Shown in pieces: positions 50,843-60,145 of a stretch of 64,000 nucleotides of DNA (its first letter is position 1; each line of letters begins with the position of its first letter). The DNA comes from Bryobacteraceae bacterium (lineage in GTDB: Bacteria > Acidobacteriota > Terriglobia > Bryobacterales > Bryobacteraceae). The stretch lies in assembly GCA_947458745.1 (NCBI GenBank), contig CANGYQ010000005.1:1-64000 (forward strand). Direction: 5' to 3'. A program made the translations under genes and the position numbers. A model generated the notes under the pieces. It saw only the letters and a program-made list of their open reading frames with translations. It did no database searches and was not told where the DNA came from.

Positions 50843-52099
50843 ATGATTTCCTCTCTCCGCGCGTCGGACCTGGCTTGGCTGCTTCTGTTTTCGGCGCTCC
50901 ATTTTGCCAGCCCCGTGCGGAATCCGGCCGAGATTGAGTTGTTGCTACTGCTGGCGCTGTTCCAGGTGATCTCGCCGCGTGTCGCTTGGTTTGCGACGGC
51001 CACCGGCAACTTGGCGGCGATCGCGCTGAAGCTGGTGCTGGGGTGGCTGCTGATCGGAGTCAGCTACGGGATCGAGTCCAGCTACTTTCTGATCCTGCTG
51101 CTGCCGGTAGTGTCGGCCGCCACGACACTCAGCGCCTGGGCAGCTACCGGCGTCACCGTGCTGTCGGTGGCCGGCTATCTCTCCTTTTTGCTGTTTCTCG
51201 ACTGGACGCGCGTCACCGTACCGGTGGATCAGATCCGCGAAATCAGCCTGCGCGCCTTGTTCCTGCCACTGGTCGGTTTCCTGACTCATCAACTGGCCGA
51301 AGCCAACCGGGCCGAAGGACACCGGGCGCAACAGGCCGTCGCTGAGTTGGCGGAGGCCAACCAACACTTGCGGGAAGCCGAAGAAGCCGTGCGCCGGGCC
51401 GATCGGCTGGCCGCGCTGGGACAGTTAACGGCGGGGCTGGCGCATGAGCTGCGCAATCCGCTGGGGACCATCAAGAGCTCATCGGAGCTGCTGGAGCGTC
51501 GGCTGCCGCCCGGCGATACGATCTCGCAGGAGCTAGCCGGGTTCATCACCTCCGAGGTAGACCGGACCAACTCCCTGGTGACGCGCTTCCTGGAGTTCGC
51601 CCGCCCGCTCCGGCTGCGCCTGGAAGAAACGGCCGTCGATCAATTGCTGGACAAAGCGGTCACGCAGGTGCAACGGCAGGGTGGGCGCAACGGAGAGGCC
51701 CCCGTACACGTCAACAGAAATTATTCGCCGGATGTGCGTCCGGTGTGGGTGGACCGGGAATTGGTGGAGCGGGTGTTTGTGAATCTGATTTCGAATGCGC
51801 TGGAAGCCAGCGCCGCCGGTGGTGTCGTGACGGTGAAGACGCGCGAAGTGGCCAACGGCGTCGAATTGTCGGTGATTGACCGCGGGGCCGGTATTGCCCC
51901 CGAGCATCGCGAAAGCATCTTCAATCCGTTTTTCACTACCAAGCCCGAAGGCGTGGGCCTGGGCCTGGCCATCGTCGCCAAGATCGTGGCGGAACATGGC
52001 GGGCGCGTACTGGTCGATTCTACGCCCGGCGAAGGCTCAGTCTTCCGGGTCTGGCTGCCCCGCGGCAGCTGCGGTATCAACAGCGGAGCAACCGCATGA
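50843..52099 (+). CDS. Membrane sensor histidine kinase
   Basis: About 418 residues from ATG 50843 (GGAAGTGG 6 bases upstream); ATG 50828 is the alternative. Residues 1-150 hold four or five membrane helices, then a coiled linker (AQQAVAELAEANQHLREAEEAVRRADR). HisKA: LAHELRNPLGTIKSS with the phosphorylated His. HATPase: VFVNLISNALEAS (N box), VIDRGAGIAP (G1), FFTTKPEGVGLGLAIV (F and G2). It is coupled to the downstream NtrC-type regulator by a 4-base overlap (ATGA) and should phosphorylate it. The signal sensed is unknown. Confidence 0.92.
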   Translation: MISSLRASDLAWLLLFSALHFASPVRNPAEIELLLLLALFQVISPRVAWFATATGNLAAIALKLVLGWLLIGVSYGIESSYFLILLLPVVSAATTLSAWAATGVTVLSVAGYLSFLLFLDWTRVTVPVDQIREISLRALFLPLVGFLTHQLAEANRAEGHRAQQAVAELAEANQHLREAEEAVRRADRLAALGQLTAGLAHELRNPLGTIKSSSELLERRLPPGDTISQELAGFITSEVDRTNSLVTRFLEFARPLRLRLEETAVDQLLDKAVTQVQRQGGRNGEAPVHVNRNYSPDVRPVWVDRELVERVFVNLISNALEASAAGGVVTVKTREVANGVELSVIDRGAGIAPEHRESIFNPFFTTKPEGVGLGLAIVAKIVAEHGGRVLVDSTPGEGSVFRVWLPRGSCGINSGATA

Positions 52100-53427
52100 A
52101 CCGCGCCCGCATCCTGGTGGTGGAGGACGAAGGCAAGTTGCGGCGCGTCGTCGAACTGCAACTGCAGTCAGCCGGTTATGACGTACTGCTGGCCGCCCAC
52201 GCTGAAGCGGCCTTGAGCTTGACCGAGCGCGCCGATGCCGTACTGACCGATCTGCGGTTGCCGGGTATGGACGGCTTGGCATTGCTGGACGCCCTGCGGC
52301 GGCAGAACGCGGCTCTGCCGGTGATCGTGATGACCGCCTTCGGCACGGTCGATACTGCCGTCCAGGCCATGAAGGCCGGGGCAGTGGACTTTCTGTTGAA
52401 GCCCTTCTCGATTGACCATCTGCTGGCGGTGGTGGCCAAGGCCCTGGAAGTGCGCGCGCTCCGGGATGAGAACCGGGAGATGCGCGCGGAACTGGGGCGG
52501 CGGCATGAGTTCCAGAATCTGATCGGCCGCAGCCAGGCAATGCAGCAGATCTTCTCGACCATGGAGCGTGTCGCCCCGACGCGCGCCACGGTGTTGCTGG
52601 CGGGCGAAAGCGGCGTCGGCAAGGACCGCATCGCCCGCGCCATCCATCAGCTTTCCCCGCGCCGGGACCGGCCCTTCGTCAAGATCGACTGCACCGCTCT
52701 GCCCGAGAACCTGATGGAGAGCGAACTGTTCGGCCACGAACGCGGTGCCTTCACCGGAGCCATCTCGGCCAAGGCCGGCAAGTTTGAACAAGCCGATACC
52801 GGCACCGTGTTTTTGGATGAGATCGGCGATGTGCCGCCGTCGATCCAAGTGAAGCTGCTGCGGATTCTGCAGGACCGCGAACTGGAACGGCTGGGTAGCA
52901 ACAAGGTCAAGGCCATCGATGTCCGCGTGATCGCTGCCACCAATGTGGATCTCCGCGCGGCGCTGGAAAATGGCACCTTCCGGCAGGATCTCTACTACCG
53001 CTTGAACGTGGTGCCCATGAACATCCCCCCGCTGCGCGACCGGCAGGAAGATATCCCGGACCTGGTGAAGCGTTTTGCGGCGGGGATGGTGGTGACCTCG
53101 GCGGCGATGGAGAAGCTGCTGGCCTATCACTGGCCCGGCAACGTCCGCGAGTTGGAGAACGTCATCGAGCGCAGCACTATCCTGCGGGCGGGCGATAAGT
53201 TAGAGGCCGCTGACATTCGACTGGAGGCACCGCGTGCGCGACAGGGCGGTGCCTACTTTCTGCCCGATGGCCTGACGCTAGACCAGTACGAACAATCGAT
53301 CATTCGCGAAGCGCTCAAGCGGGCCAGCGGCAACAAGAGCCACGCCGCGCGTCTGCTGGGCCTGACCCGCAACGCCCTCCGCTACCGGCTGACGCAGATG
53401 GGCGAAAAGGATGAAGATCCGGGTTGA
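52096..53427 (+). CDS. NtrC-family sigma-54-dependent response regulator
   Basis: 443 residues. Receiver domain with acidic VVEDE, phospho-acceptor Asp in VLTDLRLPGMDG and Lys in LLKPFS. AAA+ domain: Walker A GESGVGKDRIA, the GAFTGA loop that contacts sigma-54, Walker B VFLDEIGD and the Arg-finger region FRQDLYYRLNV. Fis-type HTH at the C-terminus (ASGNKSHAARLLGLTRNALRYRL). Activates sigma-54 promoters when phosphorylated by the kinase upstream. Confidence 0.95.
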   Translation: MNRARILVVEDEGKLRRVVELQLQSAGYDVLLAAHAEAALSLTERADAVLTDLRLPGMDGLALLDALRRQNAALPVIVMTAFGTVDTAVQAMKAGAVDFLLKPFSIDHLLAVVAKALEVRALRDENREMRAELGRRHEFQNLIGRSQAMQQIFSTMERVAPTRATVLLAGESGVGKDRIARAIHQLSPRRDRPFVKIDCTALPENLMESELFGHERGAFTGAISAKAGKFEQADTGTVFLDEIGDVPPSIQVKLLRILQDRELERLGSNKVKAIDVRVIAATNVDLRAALENGTFRQDLYYRLNVVPMNIPPLRDRQEDIPDLVKRFAAGMVVTSAAMEKLLAYHWPGNVRELENVIERSTILRAGDKLEAADIRLEAPRARQGGAYFLPDGLTLDQYEQSIIREALKRASGNKSHAARLLGLTRNALRYRLTQMGEKDEDPG

Positions 53428-53455
53428 GCCCCGTGCGCAAGCGCGGGGCTTTGTC
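53427..53455 (+). terminator. Intrinsic terminator after the response regulator
   Basis: AGCCCCG (53427-53433) and CGGGGCT (53444-53450) form a 7-bp stem around a 10-base loop, followed by TTTGT. It overlaps the stop region of the response regulator gene. The T-tract is short. Confidence 0.65.
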
Positions 53456-53490
53456 CGCGTGAATGGTCGCGAATTTGGCGACGGAAGCCA

Positions 53491-56400
53491 TTAGAACAGG
53501 CTCAACTGTTCGACCCCAAACTGGCTGGGGCAGGCACCACGCCAGTGCGGGCAGCGGTGGCAATGCGCGTCTTCCACCAGCGGAAACTGTAGCGTCGCTT
53601 GGGCCTGCTGCAACGCCATCAGTTGCTGCCTCACGCGATCCAGCGCGTCTGGCGAAACGTCAACTTCCACCAGTTGGTTGGGCCGCAGATAGTGCAGCAC
53701 CGCCCGGGTGACCGGACGCCGCAACAATTGCCCCAGTGCCAAGGCGTAGACCTGCAACTGAAGCGCGTAGCCGGAATGGTGGCCTTCGATCGGCCCCGTG
53801 GGTGCCTCGCGGTCCGTCTTGTAATCGACGACGACCACTTCTTCCTGATCGGCAAACCAGAGATCGATTTGCCCGGTGATCACGGTTCCGGCCCGTTCAA
53901 AAACAAAGTCAAACTCGCGCTCCATGCGCGAAGCCCGGGCCGCTTGCGCCGCCAGGGCGCTCTGCCGGAAGATGTTCGCCAGACGCTTGGCTTGGGGCGT
54001 CGCCTCCGGGACATCCTGCCCGGCCAGCAGCGCATGCACCGCCAGCCCCAAGTCGATGGCGGGTCCGCCTGCGATTGACTCAGAGGGAGCAGAATCGTCG
54101 CTGGCCAGGGCGGGCGGGGAAGAGGTCCAGCCCAGGTAGCGGTCCAGCAGGTAACGCCGTGGGCATTCCTTGAAGACGGCGAGGGAACTGGCGGAGACGG
54201 ATGAGTCCCCCAGGCCGCTGGTGATAGCGGGCGGTTGAAGCAGCAGTTCCTGCCGAGCCGCCGGAGCGTTCTGTGGATCAAGCGCTTCACCGGCTGGTGC
54301 TGGCAGCTCCGGGCGCGACGTCACCAGCTGGGGCCTGACGGCGACCTGTAGCAGTTCGATTAACTTTACCCAGGCGTTTCTATTCTTACCCTGGCCGTAA
54401 GTGAGGATCAGCTTTTGTTCGGCGCGTGTGAGGGCTACGTACAGAAGGCGGCTGGCCTCTTCCTTTTCACGCTGGCTGGACTGTTCGCGGATCCGCGCGG
54501 CGACGCCGTCCTTCTGCTCTTCGCCATCGTCCAGGCGCCAGGTCGCCCCCAGGCCCAGCCCCGGGGCAAAGTACAGTCCACCGGAATCGTGCCGGGTGTC
54601 GCCATCCAGCGCACAACAGAAGACCACCGGAAACTCCAGCCCCTTGGCCGTATGCATGGTCATGATGCGGACCGCGTCGGGGCTATCGGGCGCGGGGGCG
54701 TTCTGTTCTTCCCCTGCCTGGCCTAAGCGGGTGAAGTGTTCCACCAAAGCGGCGAGCGGACCGGGAGAACGCTGCCCAAAGTCACGGCACAGCGTCAGCA
54801 GCTTGCGAATGTTGGCCCGTGCGGCCGGGTCCAGCGGACCTTCGTAGTTGGCCGCGTCGATGGCTTCCCCCAGCAGTTGATCCGGCGTGACGTCGTCCAT
54901 CCGTTCTCGCTGCCGGGCCAGGAAGCTGAGATCCGCCACTTCGGCCAGCGGCCGGCGGCCAGCCTTAAGGGTCAGCAACTCCTGATCGGCGAGGCCGACC
55001 AAGGGTGAACGCAGTACCGCGAACAGTGCCACTTCATCGCGTGGATTGGCGAGCACGCGCAGGTAGTTCACTAGGTCGCAGACTTCCTGGCGGTCGAAAA
55101 ACGTCTTGCCGCCGGTGAGCAGATAGGGCACTCCGGCTTCGGTCAGCACGCGTTCAAACTCCGGAAAACGGCCGCCCGTGCGGAACAGCAGGGCGATGTC
55201 GCGATAGGACACACCCTCGCGCAACACCAGTTCCTGAATGCGGCGGGCGACGGCGCGCGCCTCCCAATCAGGCCGCTGGCGCGCGTCCTCGCTTTGGGCG
55301 ATGATCATCTCCACCACGGGTTCCAGTGGCGGCTCATCGAACTGGCGTTCGGCCAGCAAGCCGGGAGTCTCGATGCCGGGCGCGCCGCTGCAGATGGTCT
55401 CGGCGGCTTCGAGCACTTGCGGGCGGCTCCGGAAGTTGGCGCGCAACTGGTCTACCGCGCCGCCTTCCTGTGCCACCCGGGCGCGGTAGGACTGGAAGGC
55501 ATCCGGCGTCGCGTGGCGGAAGCCGTAGATGGCCTGGTTCACGTCGCCCACCGCAAAGAAGCGGCGCGGTTGCCGGATCAAGTCCACCAGCCGCCATTGC
55601 AGCGGGTTGGTGTCCTGCAGTTCGTCCATCAGGATGCAGTCATAGCGCGATTGCACCAGACGCCGCAGACGCGCGTCGGCTTCCAGCATCTGCATCGTGA
55701 ACGCTTCCAGGTCATCAAAGTCCAGCACGGAAAGCAGGCGCTTGGAAGTCGAATAGCGTTGATGAATGGCCCGCAGCAGACCGTCGAGCGTTTCCCGCTG
55801 TTCGGCAAAGCGCAGCGTGATCAGGTCAGCTTGGGCCGCCTCCACGGCTTTGCGCAAAGGGCCGCCCGTGCGGCTTAGGTCGGCGATGGGCCGGACCGGA
55901 TCGGGCTCCGCGATCCAGGCGGCCACGTCCGAAGTAAGCCGGCGCTGGAGGGGCGTGTTCACGGGTGCTTCCGCCAACGCGGCGCGTAACTGTTCTGCGA
56001 TGGTGGCGAGCGTTGGTCCGGGGAACTGCGCTTGACCCGCGCCCGCCGCGCGGATGGCACCATAAGTCCCAGCCAAAACCGCCGCTGGAGCATTGGTACA
56101 CCAGCGGTCATAGAGCTGGCGCAACCGGTCCGGATCGGTGCGCAACAGCATATTCAGTGCATCATCGATGCTTTGCCGCAGCATCGTAGCGGCGCGCCGT
56201 TCGTCCAGAATGTCGAACTCGGGGTCCAGGCCAATGTCTAGCGCATGCTCCTTCAGCAGGCGCGTGCAGAGCCCGTGGACCGTGGAGACGGGTGCGCGTT
56301 CCAGGCTGTGGCGCAGCTCCGGGTGGGTCGCGAAATCCGGTTCAAACTCTTTGGTCAGCCGCTTGCGGATCTCATTGGCGGCTTTCTCGGTAAACGTGAT

Positions 56401-56556
56401 GGCCAGGATACGGCCCGGGTCGATGGCTTGTTCGCGAACCAGCCAGGCAAAGCGCTGCACCAGCACGCGGGTTTTGCCGCTGCCGGGTCCGGCGACTACG
56501 CAGACATCCTGCCCCAACCGGGTAACGGCGGCTTGCTGGGCGGGGGTGAGCCTCAT
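53491..56556 (-). CDS. addA: AddA-like UvrD-type helicase-nuclease
   Basis: About 1021 residues; the ATG at 56556 overlaps the stop of the partner gene (ATGA). Superfamily 1 helicase motifs: Walker A VVAGPGSGKTRVLVQR, Ia ITFTEKAANEIRKRL, II CILMDELQDTNPLQW, III AVGDVNQAIYGFR, and VI LLYVALTRAEQKLILT. The C-terminal nuclease domain has GQIDLWF and VVVDYKTDRE (PD-(D/E)XK). Cysteines in FKECPRRY and CHRCPHWRGAC fit an Fe-S nuclease module. End-processing of DNA double-strand breaks is expected. Named by pairing; UvrD-like relatives are possible. Confidence 0.88.
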   Translation of the reverse strand: MRLTPAQQAAVTRLGQDVCVVAGPGSGKTRVLVQRFAWLVREQAIDPGRILAITFTEKAANEIRKRLTKEFEPDFATHPELRHSLERAPVSTVHGLCTRLLKEHALDIGLDPEFDILDERRAATMLRQSIDDALNMLLRTDPDRLRQLYDRWCTNAPAAVLAGTYGAIRAAGAGQAQFPGPTLATIAEQLRAALAEAPVNTPLQRRLTSDVAAWIAEPDPVRPIADLSRTGGPLRKAVEAAQADLITLRFAEQRETLDGLLRAIHQRYSTSKRLLSVLDFDDLEAFTMQMLEADARLRRLVQSRYDCILMDELQDTNPLQWRLVDLIRQPRRFFAVGDVNQAIYGFRHATPDAFQSYRARVAQEGGAVDQLRANFRSRPQVLEAAETICSGAPGIETPGLLAERQFDEPPLEPVVEMIIAQSEDARQRPDWEARAVARRIQELVLREGVSYRDIALLFRTGGRFPEFERVLTEAGVPYLLTGGKTFFDRQEVCDLVNYLRVLANPRDEVALFAVLRSPLVGLADQELLTLKAGRRPLAEVADLSFLARQRERMDDVTPDQLLGEAIDAANYEGPLDPAARANIRKLLTLCRDFGQRSPGPLAALVEHFTRLGQAGEEQNAPAPDSPDAVRIMTMHTAKGLEFPVVFCCALDGDTRHDSGGLYFAPGLGLGATWRLDDGEEQKDGVAARIREQSSQREKEEASRLLYVALTRAEQKLILTYGQGKNRNAWVKLIELLQVAVRPQLVTSRPELPAPAGEALDPQNAPAARQELLLQPPAITSGLGDSSVSASSLAVFKECPRRYLLDRYLGWTSSPPALASDDSAPSESIAGGPAIDLGLAVHALLAGQDVPEATPQAKRLANIFRQSALAAQAARASRMEREFDFVFERAGTVITGQIDLWFADQEEVVVVDYKTDREAPTGPIEGHHSGYALQLQVYALALGQLLRRPVTRAVLHYLRPNQLVEVDVSPDALDRVRQQLMALQQAQATLQFPLVEDAHCHRCPHWRGACPSQFGVEQLSLF

Positions 56557-59198
56557 TCCGCGTCCTCGCTGGCCGATCCGCCCGCCGCCGCTTGTGCCGC
56601 CACTCGCTCCCGCGCGCGGCAGGCGTCGCGATAGGTGCACCACTTGCAGTTGCTCAGATCTGAAGGCTTGGGCTCAATGACGCCTTGCCGCACTTGATCG
56701 ACGACCGATAGCGTGCGTTGTTCGGCCTGCTCCATCAGTTCCGCCGGATCCGGCGCGTCGGCAATCTTGCCGTCGCCCTTCAGCGGGACATAGGCGAAGC
56801 CCACGGGGTTCTTGCCTTGGCTCCGCAAGGCCAGCAGGTACAGGCCGCCCTGCACGGCGTCCGGTGCGTCAAAGCGCTTTTTCAGATCAGCCTTGGAGTA
56901 CTTGTAGTCGATGGCGCGCACGTCCCCCGTGGGTGACTCATCAAACCGGTCAATGCGTCCCCGAACCCACAAGTCATCGCGGAGCGGAAACTCAAAGGCC
57001 CACTCCACCTCCGCGCGCCACCCGCGCGCCGCCGGGCTGGCCTTGAGGTAGGCGCGCAGGTTGCGGAGCAACTCCAGCCGGTCCCATTCCACCTGATGGG
57101 TCAGGACCACGTGGGTCTTGCGGCACTCCTCGCGGAACAGGCGTTCAAACAGTGCGTCCAATTGCTGGGGCCACTGCGGCAGCAGGTCGCCTTCATGCAG
57201 GTGCCGCAGCACCGAATGCGCAAGCGAGCCATGCTCCAGCACCCCAAAGCGTTCCTCCGGGGCCGCCGGCGGTTCCGCCAGGCGCAGCGTGCGGCTGGCG
57301 AAGTATTGGAAAGGGCATTTCAGAAAAGTCTCAATCTCGCTGGGCGACCAGCGCTTGGTGGGCGGATCCGCGGGCCGGTCAACGCGGGTGAGCGTGGAAG
57401 GCCAGCGCGCGGCACCCGGTTGCGGGCGGCAGGCCCGGGCTGGCGATTCATTGCCCACAATCTCGTCGAGGTGGAAGCTGGGCAGCGTTTCGTCACCCTG
57501 CGCGTTCAGCCGCGGCCAGCTGAGGCAGATTTGCGTCTCCGCGCGCGAAACGGCCAGGCCGAACAATAGCCGCTCATCGGTCAACCGGTCGCGCGTGGTC
57601 CGCAGGGCAATGCCTTCGTGGCGGAGGCTCTCGCGAAACGCATCCGGCAGCAACGGGTCGGGCGAAGGGTAGTGCGGAAACTGGCCTTCCAGCAGCCCGC
57701 ACAAAAAGACATGGTTCAGCCGCCACTGGCGCGCTTCAAAGACATCCAGCACATGCACGGCTTCGCGACGCTCATCGTAAACGCGGAACGCCGTCAGGCG
57801 CACCGCCTCCTGCGCCTCGAGCCAGAACGATTCCAGCGTCACCGGCAGCGTGCCAAACTGCGCCGCTGCTTCCAGGGCACGTTCCCAGGCATCGAGCGCT
57901 TTCGCCCGGCGCCGCCACTGGTCGGCCTGCTGGTGTGTGGCCGGTGCGATGGTTGCTTGCGGATAGCAGAGGCTCCGCAGTTGTCCCAGCGCCGTGGCCC
58001 ATTGCGCCGGTGTGCGCAGCGCGGTGCGCCATCCCGCCAAGGCCGCCAAAGGGGCCTCCAGGCTGCCCATCTCCTCCAACCCGCAGCCGGGCATCTTGGC
58101 CAGCAGTTCATGCTCCAGCCGGTCGCCGGTGGCCGTCGCGCCCAGGCCGGATGCCGTGGAACGCAGCACGTCCCCCAGATGGGTGCGGTCCCAGCCGGAC
58201 AGCAGCGCCTCCACTACCGCCGCCAGAAACCGCACCGGTGGCTGATGTTCCAACGGATCGGAGAAATAGAACCGTACCGGGATGCCGAAGCGGGCGAAGG
58301 TGCTGGCGAGCAACGCACGGTATGGCTGCTCTGACCGCAGGATCACGCCCATGTGGCGGAATGGCGTTCCTGCCGCGTGCCGGTCCAGGATGCGGCGGGC
58401 GATATCGTTCACCTCGGCCTCAATGGACGGGGCGGGGCAACGGATGACGGCGGCGGCGGGCGCGGCTTCGCCCGTGTGCTCAATGGTGGCCCCGTGCGCG
58501 CGCAAGAACTCCAGGGCCGCGTCGGCTTCGGGCCAGCCGGTGGGCAGGCTGAGGCTGACCTTCAGTCCGCGCGCCAGCGACAGCAAGATTTCCCGCTCTG
58601 GCCGGGAAAACGCAAAGTAGCCATCAAGGATGATCTCGTCACATCCCGCCACCCCCGTGTGGGCCACCTGCGCGGCCAACTGGACCAAGCGCGGCCCCGT
58701 CAGCTCGAGTCCCTCCGCCGTCAGACGCGCGGCCAGGTGTTGATAGGTTTCGGCCAGTGCGATCAGGCTGGGGCTGGCGCTGGGGTCGCGAGCCACCGCC
58801 GCGGAAAGCCTTGCGGGTGAACAGCCGGCCGTCGCCAGTTCGTCCACCACGCGCACCAGCCGGTCGCGGAAGCCCCGATAGTGGCCCAGAGCCGCGAACC
58901 CGGTGTCCGGCGCAACCACCTGATGCTGACCCAGCACGTCGCGTAGCAGTTGATCCAAGCGCACGGGGCTGGCCGGGGGCGGTGCCAGTGGGGCCAGAAA
59001 GCCCGTCAGCGTATCGATGATGCGGCCCGGGAACACCCAACCTTCACGGGCCAGTTGATGCCGCAGATGTTCTGCCGCCGTAGCCGTCGGTACCAGGAAG
59101 CGAAAGCCATAGTCGCCGGCCTCTAGGCGCTGCCGGACCTGGTCGAGCAATCGCGTCGTTTTCCCGCTACCCGGCGGGCCTGCCAGCACGTTCAGCAA
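56553..59198 (-). CDS. addB: AddB-like Fe-S nuclease/inactivated helicase
   Basis: 881 residues with a TTG start. Walker A (AGPPGSGKTTRLLDQ) at the N-terminus, degenerate helicase motifs in the middle, then a C-terminal RecB-type nuclease: WSPSEIETFLKCPFQYFASRTL, RGRIDRFDES and AIDYKYSK. Four cysteines (KCPFQ, then CKWCTYRDAC) form the 4Fe-4S site typical of AddB and Cas4. With the AddA-like gene it makes the AddAB pair, which resects DNA ends for recombination. Confidence 0.88.
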   Translation of the reverse strand: MLNVLAGPPGSGKTTRLLDQVRQRLEAGDYGFRFLVPTATAAEHLRHQLAREGWVFPGRIIDTLTGFLAPLAPPPASPVRLDQLLRDVLGQHQVVAPDTGFAALGHYRGFRDRLVRVVDELATAGCSPARLSAAVARDPSASPSLIALAETYQHLAARLTAEGLELTGPRLVQLAAQVAHTGVAGCDEIILDGYFAFSRPEREILLSLARGLKVSLSLPTGWPEADAALEFLRAHGATIEHTGEAAPAAAVIRCPAPSIEAEVNDIARRILDRHAAGTPFRHMGVILRSEQPYRALLASTFARFGIPVRFYFSDPLEHQPPVRFLAAVVEALLSGWDRTHLGDVLRSTASGLGATATGDRLEHELLAKMPGCGLEEMGSLEAPLAALAGWRTALRTPAQWATALGQLRSLCYPQATIAPATHQQADQWRRRAKALDAWERALEAAAQFGTLPVTLESFWLEAQEAVRLTAFRVYDERREAVHVLDVFEARQWRLNHVFLCGLLEGQFPHYPSPDPLLPDAFRESLRHEGIALRTTRDRLTDERLLFGLAVSRAETQICLSWPRLNAQGDETLPSFHLDEIVGNESPARACRPQPGAARWPSTLTRVDRPADPPTKRWSPSEIETFLKCPFQYFASRTLRLAEPPAAPEERFGVLEHGSLAHSVLRHLHEGDLLPQWPQQLDALFERLFREECRKTHVVLTHQVEWDRLELLRNLRAYLKASPAARGWRAEVEWAFEFPLRDDLWVRGRIDRFDESPTGDVRAIDYKYSKADLKKRFDAPDAVQGGLYLLALRSQGKNPVGFAYVPLKGDGKIADAPDPAELMEQAEQRTLSVVDQVRQGVIEPKPSDLSNCKWCTYRDACRARERVAAQAAAGGSASEDAE

Positions 59199-59244
59199 GT
59201 CTTTAGTTTAGTGGACCGGGCGGTCCGGTTTTGGGGAGTGGGCC

Positions 59245-59619
59245 TTATCGGCCCTTGGCCTGGAGATCGTCGAGGCTTTTCTCAAACCGGCGGCGCTGGC
59301 TCTCGTTGAGGACCTTCATCAGTTGGGACCGGCCATGCGTCCGGACTTCGTCCATCTGTTCCTGCAGGTCGGAGATGTACTTCATGTAGTCATCGAGAAT
59401 GATCTCGAACTTTTCGGCCTGTTGCGGCGTCAGGTCCAGGTCCTTCCGGAAACGGGCCAGAATGGTTCCCTTATTGTCCGCCTTGAGCGAGGTAAAGGCG
59501 GGAATGCGTCCGGATCGCATCAGGCGCACCGACATGGCCCCAGCGGCCGCTCCACAAAGGAACACCAGCAGCAAGGCACCCAGGACTCGCGGATTGGACC
59601 AGGAAATACGTTGGGGCAT
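59245..59619 (-). CDS. CpxP/LTXXQ-like periplasmic protein
   Basis: 124 residues: one N-terminal membrane helix (LGALLLVFLCGAAAGAMSV), then two long helices with KDLDLTPQQAEKFEIILDDYMKYISDLQEQMDEV, a LTPQQ motif like that of CpxP/Spy-type stress chaperones. It overlaps no gene and follows the anti-sigma-like gene by 5 bases; the three-gene order sigma, anti-sigma-like, CpxP-like suggests envelope-stress sensing. Confidence 0.8.
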   Translation of the reverse strand: MPQRISWSNPRVLGALLLVFLCGAAAGAMSVRLMRSGRIPAFTSLKADNKGTILARFRKDLDLTPQQAEKFEIILDDYMKYISDLQEQMDEVRTHGRSQLMKVLNESQRRRFEKSLDDLQAKGR

Positions 59620-59624
59620 CGGGT

Positions 59625-60107
59625 TTACTGATCCAAGGCCGTCAGGCTGACGAAGACGCGGTCGCGGTCATCAGCAGTGTCGCCCACCAGGTGGACTTCC
59701 GGATGGTCATCGATCAGTACTTGCCCCGGTGCTTCCGCCAATTCCGGTTCGGCTTCAGTGGGTGTCGAAAGCATCAACAGGCCCATCACCAGCAACAGAG
59801 CCACGGAAGCATAAGCCACCCGGCGGCCAAATGGCTCCAGAAAGATCGACCAGAAAGAAGGCTGCGCTTCCGCTTCCACCCGCGCCATCACCCGGGCATA
59901 AAAACCAGGTGCCGGAGCCAGCTCCGCGGCCACTTCCGGAGGGGTCCGCAAGGTTTCACGCATCAGCTTCGATTGCGTCAACATCCATTCCAACTGCTCA
60001 CGTTCTTCGGAGTTAGACGCTAACATGGCCTCAAAAATCTCATGCTCCTGCGCCGGCAGGCTGCCGGTGAGGTAATTTTCCAGGTTGTTTCGCATTCGCT
60101 CGCGCAT
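59625..60107 (-). CDS. Anti-sigma-factor-like membrane protein without a zinc finger
   Basis: About 160 residues from the ATG at 60107 (AGGGG 7 bases upstream). The N-terminal helical region (NNLENYLTGSLPAQEHEIFEAMLASNSEEREQLEWML) resembles anti-sigma domains in shape but lacks the HX3CX2C ligands. One membrane helix (RRVAYASVALLLVMGLLML) and an acidic C-terminal tail follow. Position right after an ECF sigma gene supports an anti-sigma role. Confidence 0.72.
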   Translation of the reverse strand: MRERMRNNLENYLTGSLPAQEHEIFEAMLASNSEEREQLEWMLTQSKLMRETLRTPPEVAAELAPAPGFYARVMARVEAEAQPSFWSIFLEPFGRRVAYASVALLLVMGLLMLSTPTEAEPELAEAPGQVLIDDHPEVHLVGDTADDRDRVFVSLTALDQ

Positions 60108-60145
60108 ACCGTTTCCCCTAGCATCCCATCCCGAAGTACCCAAAC

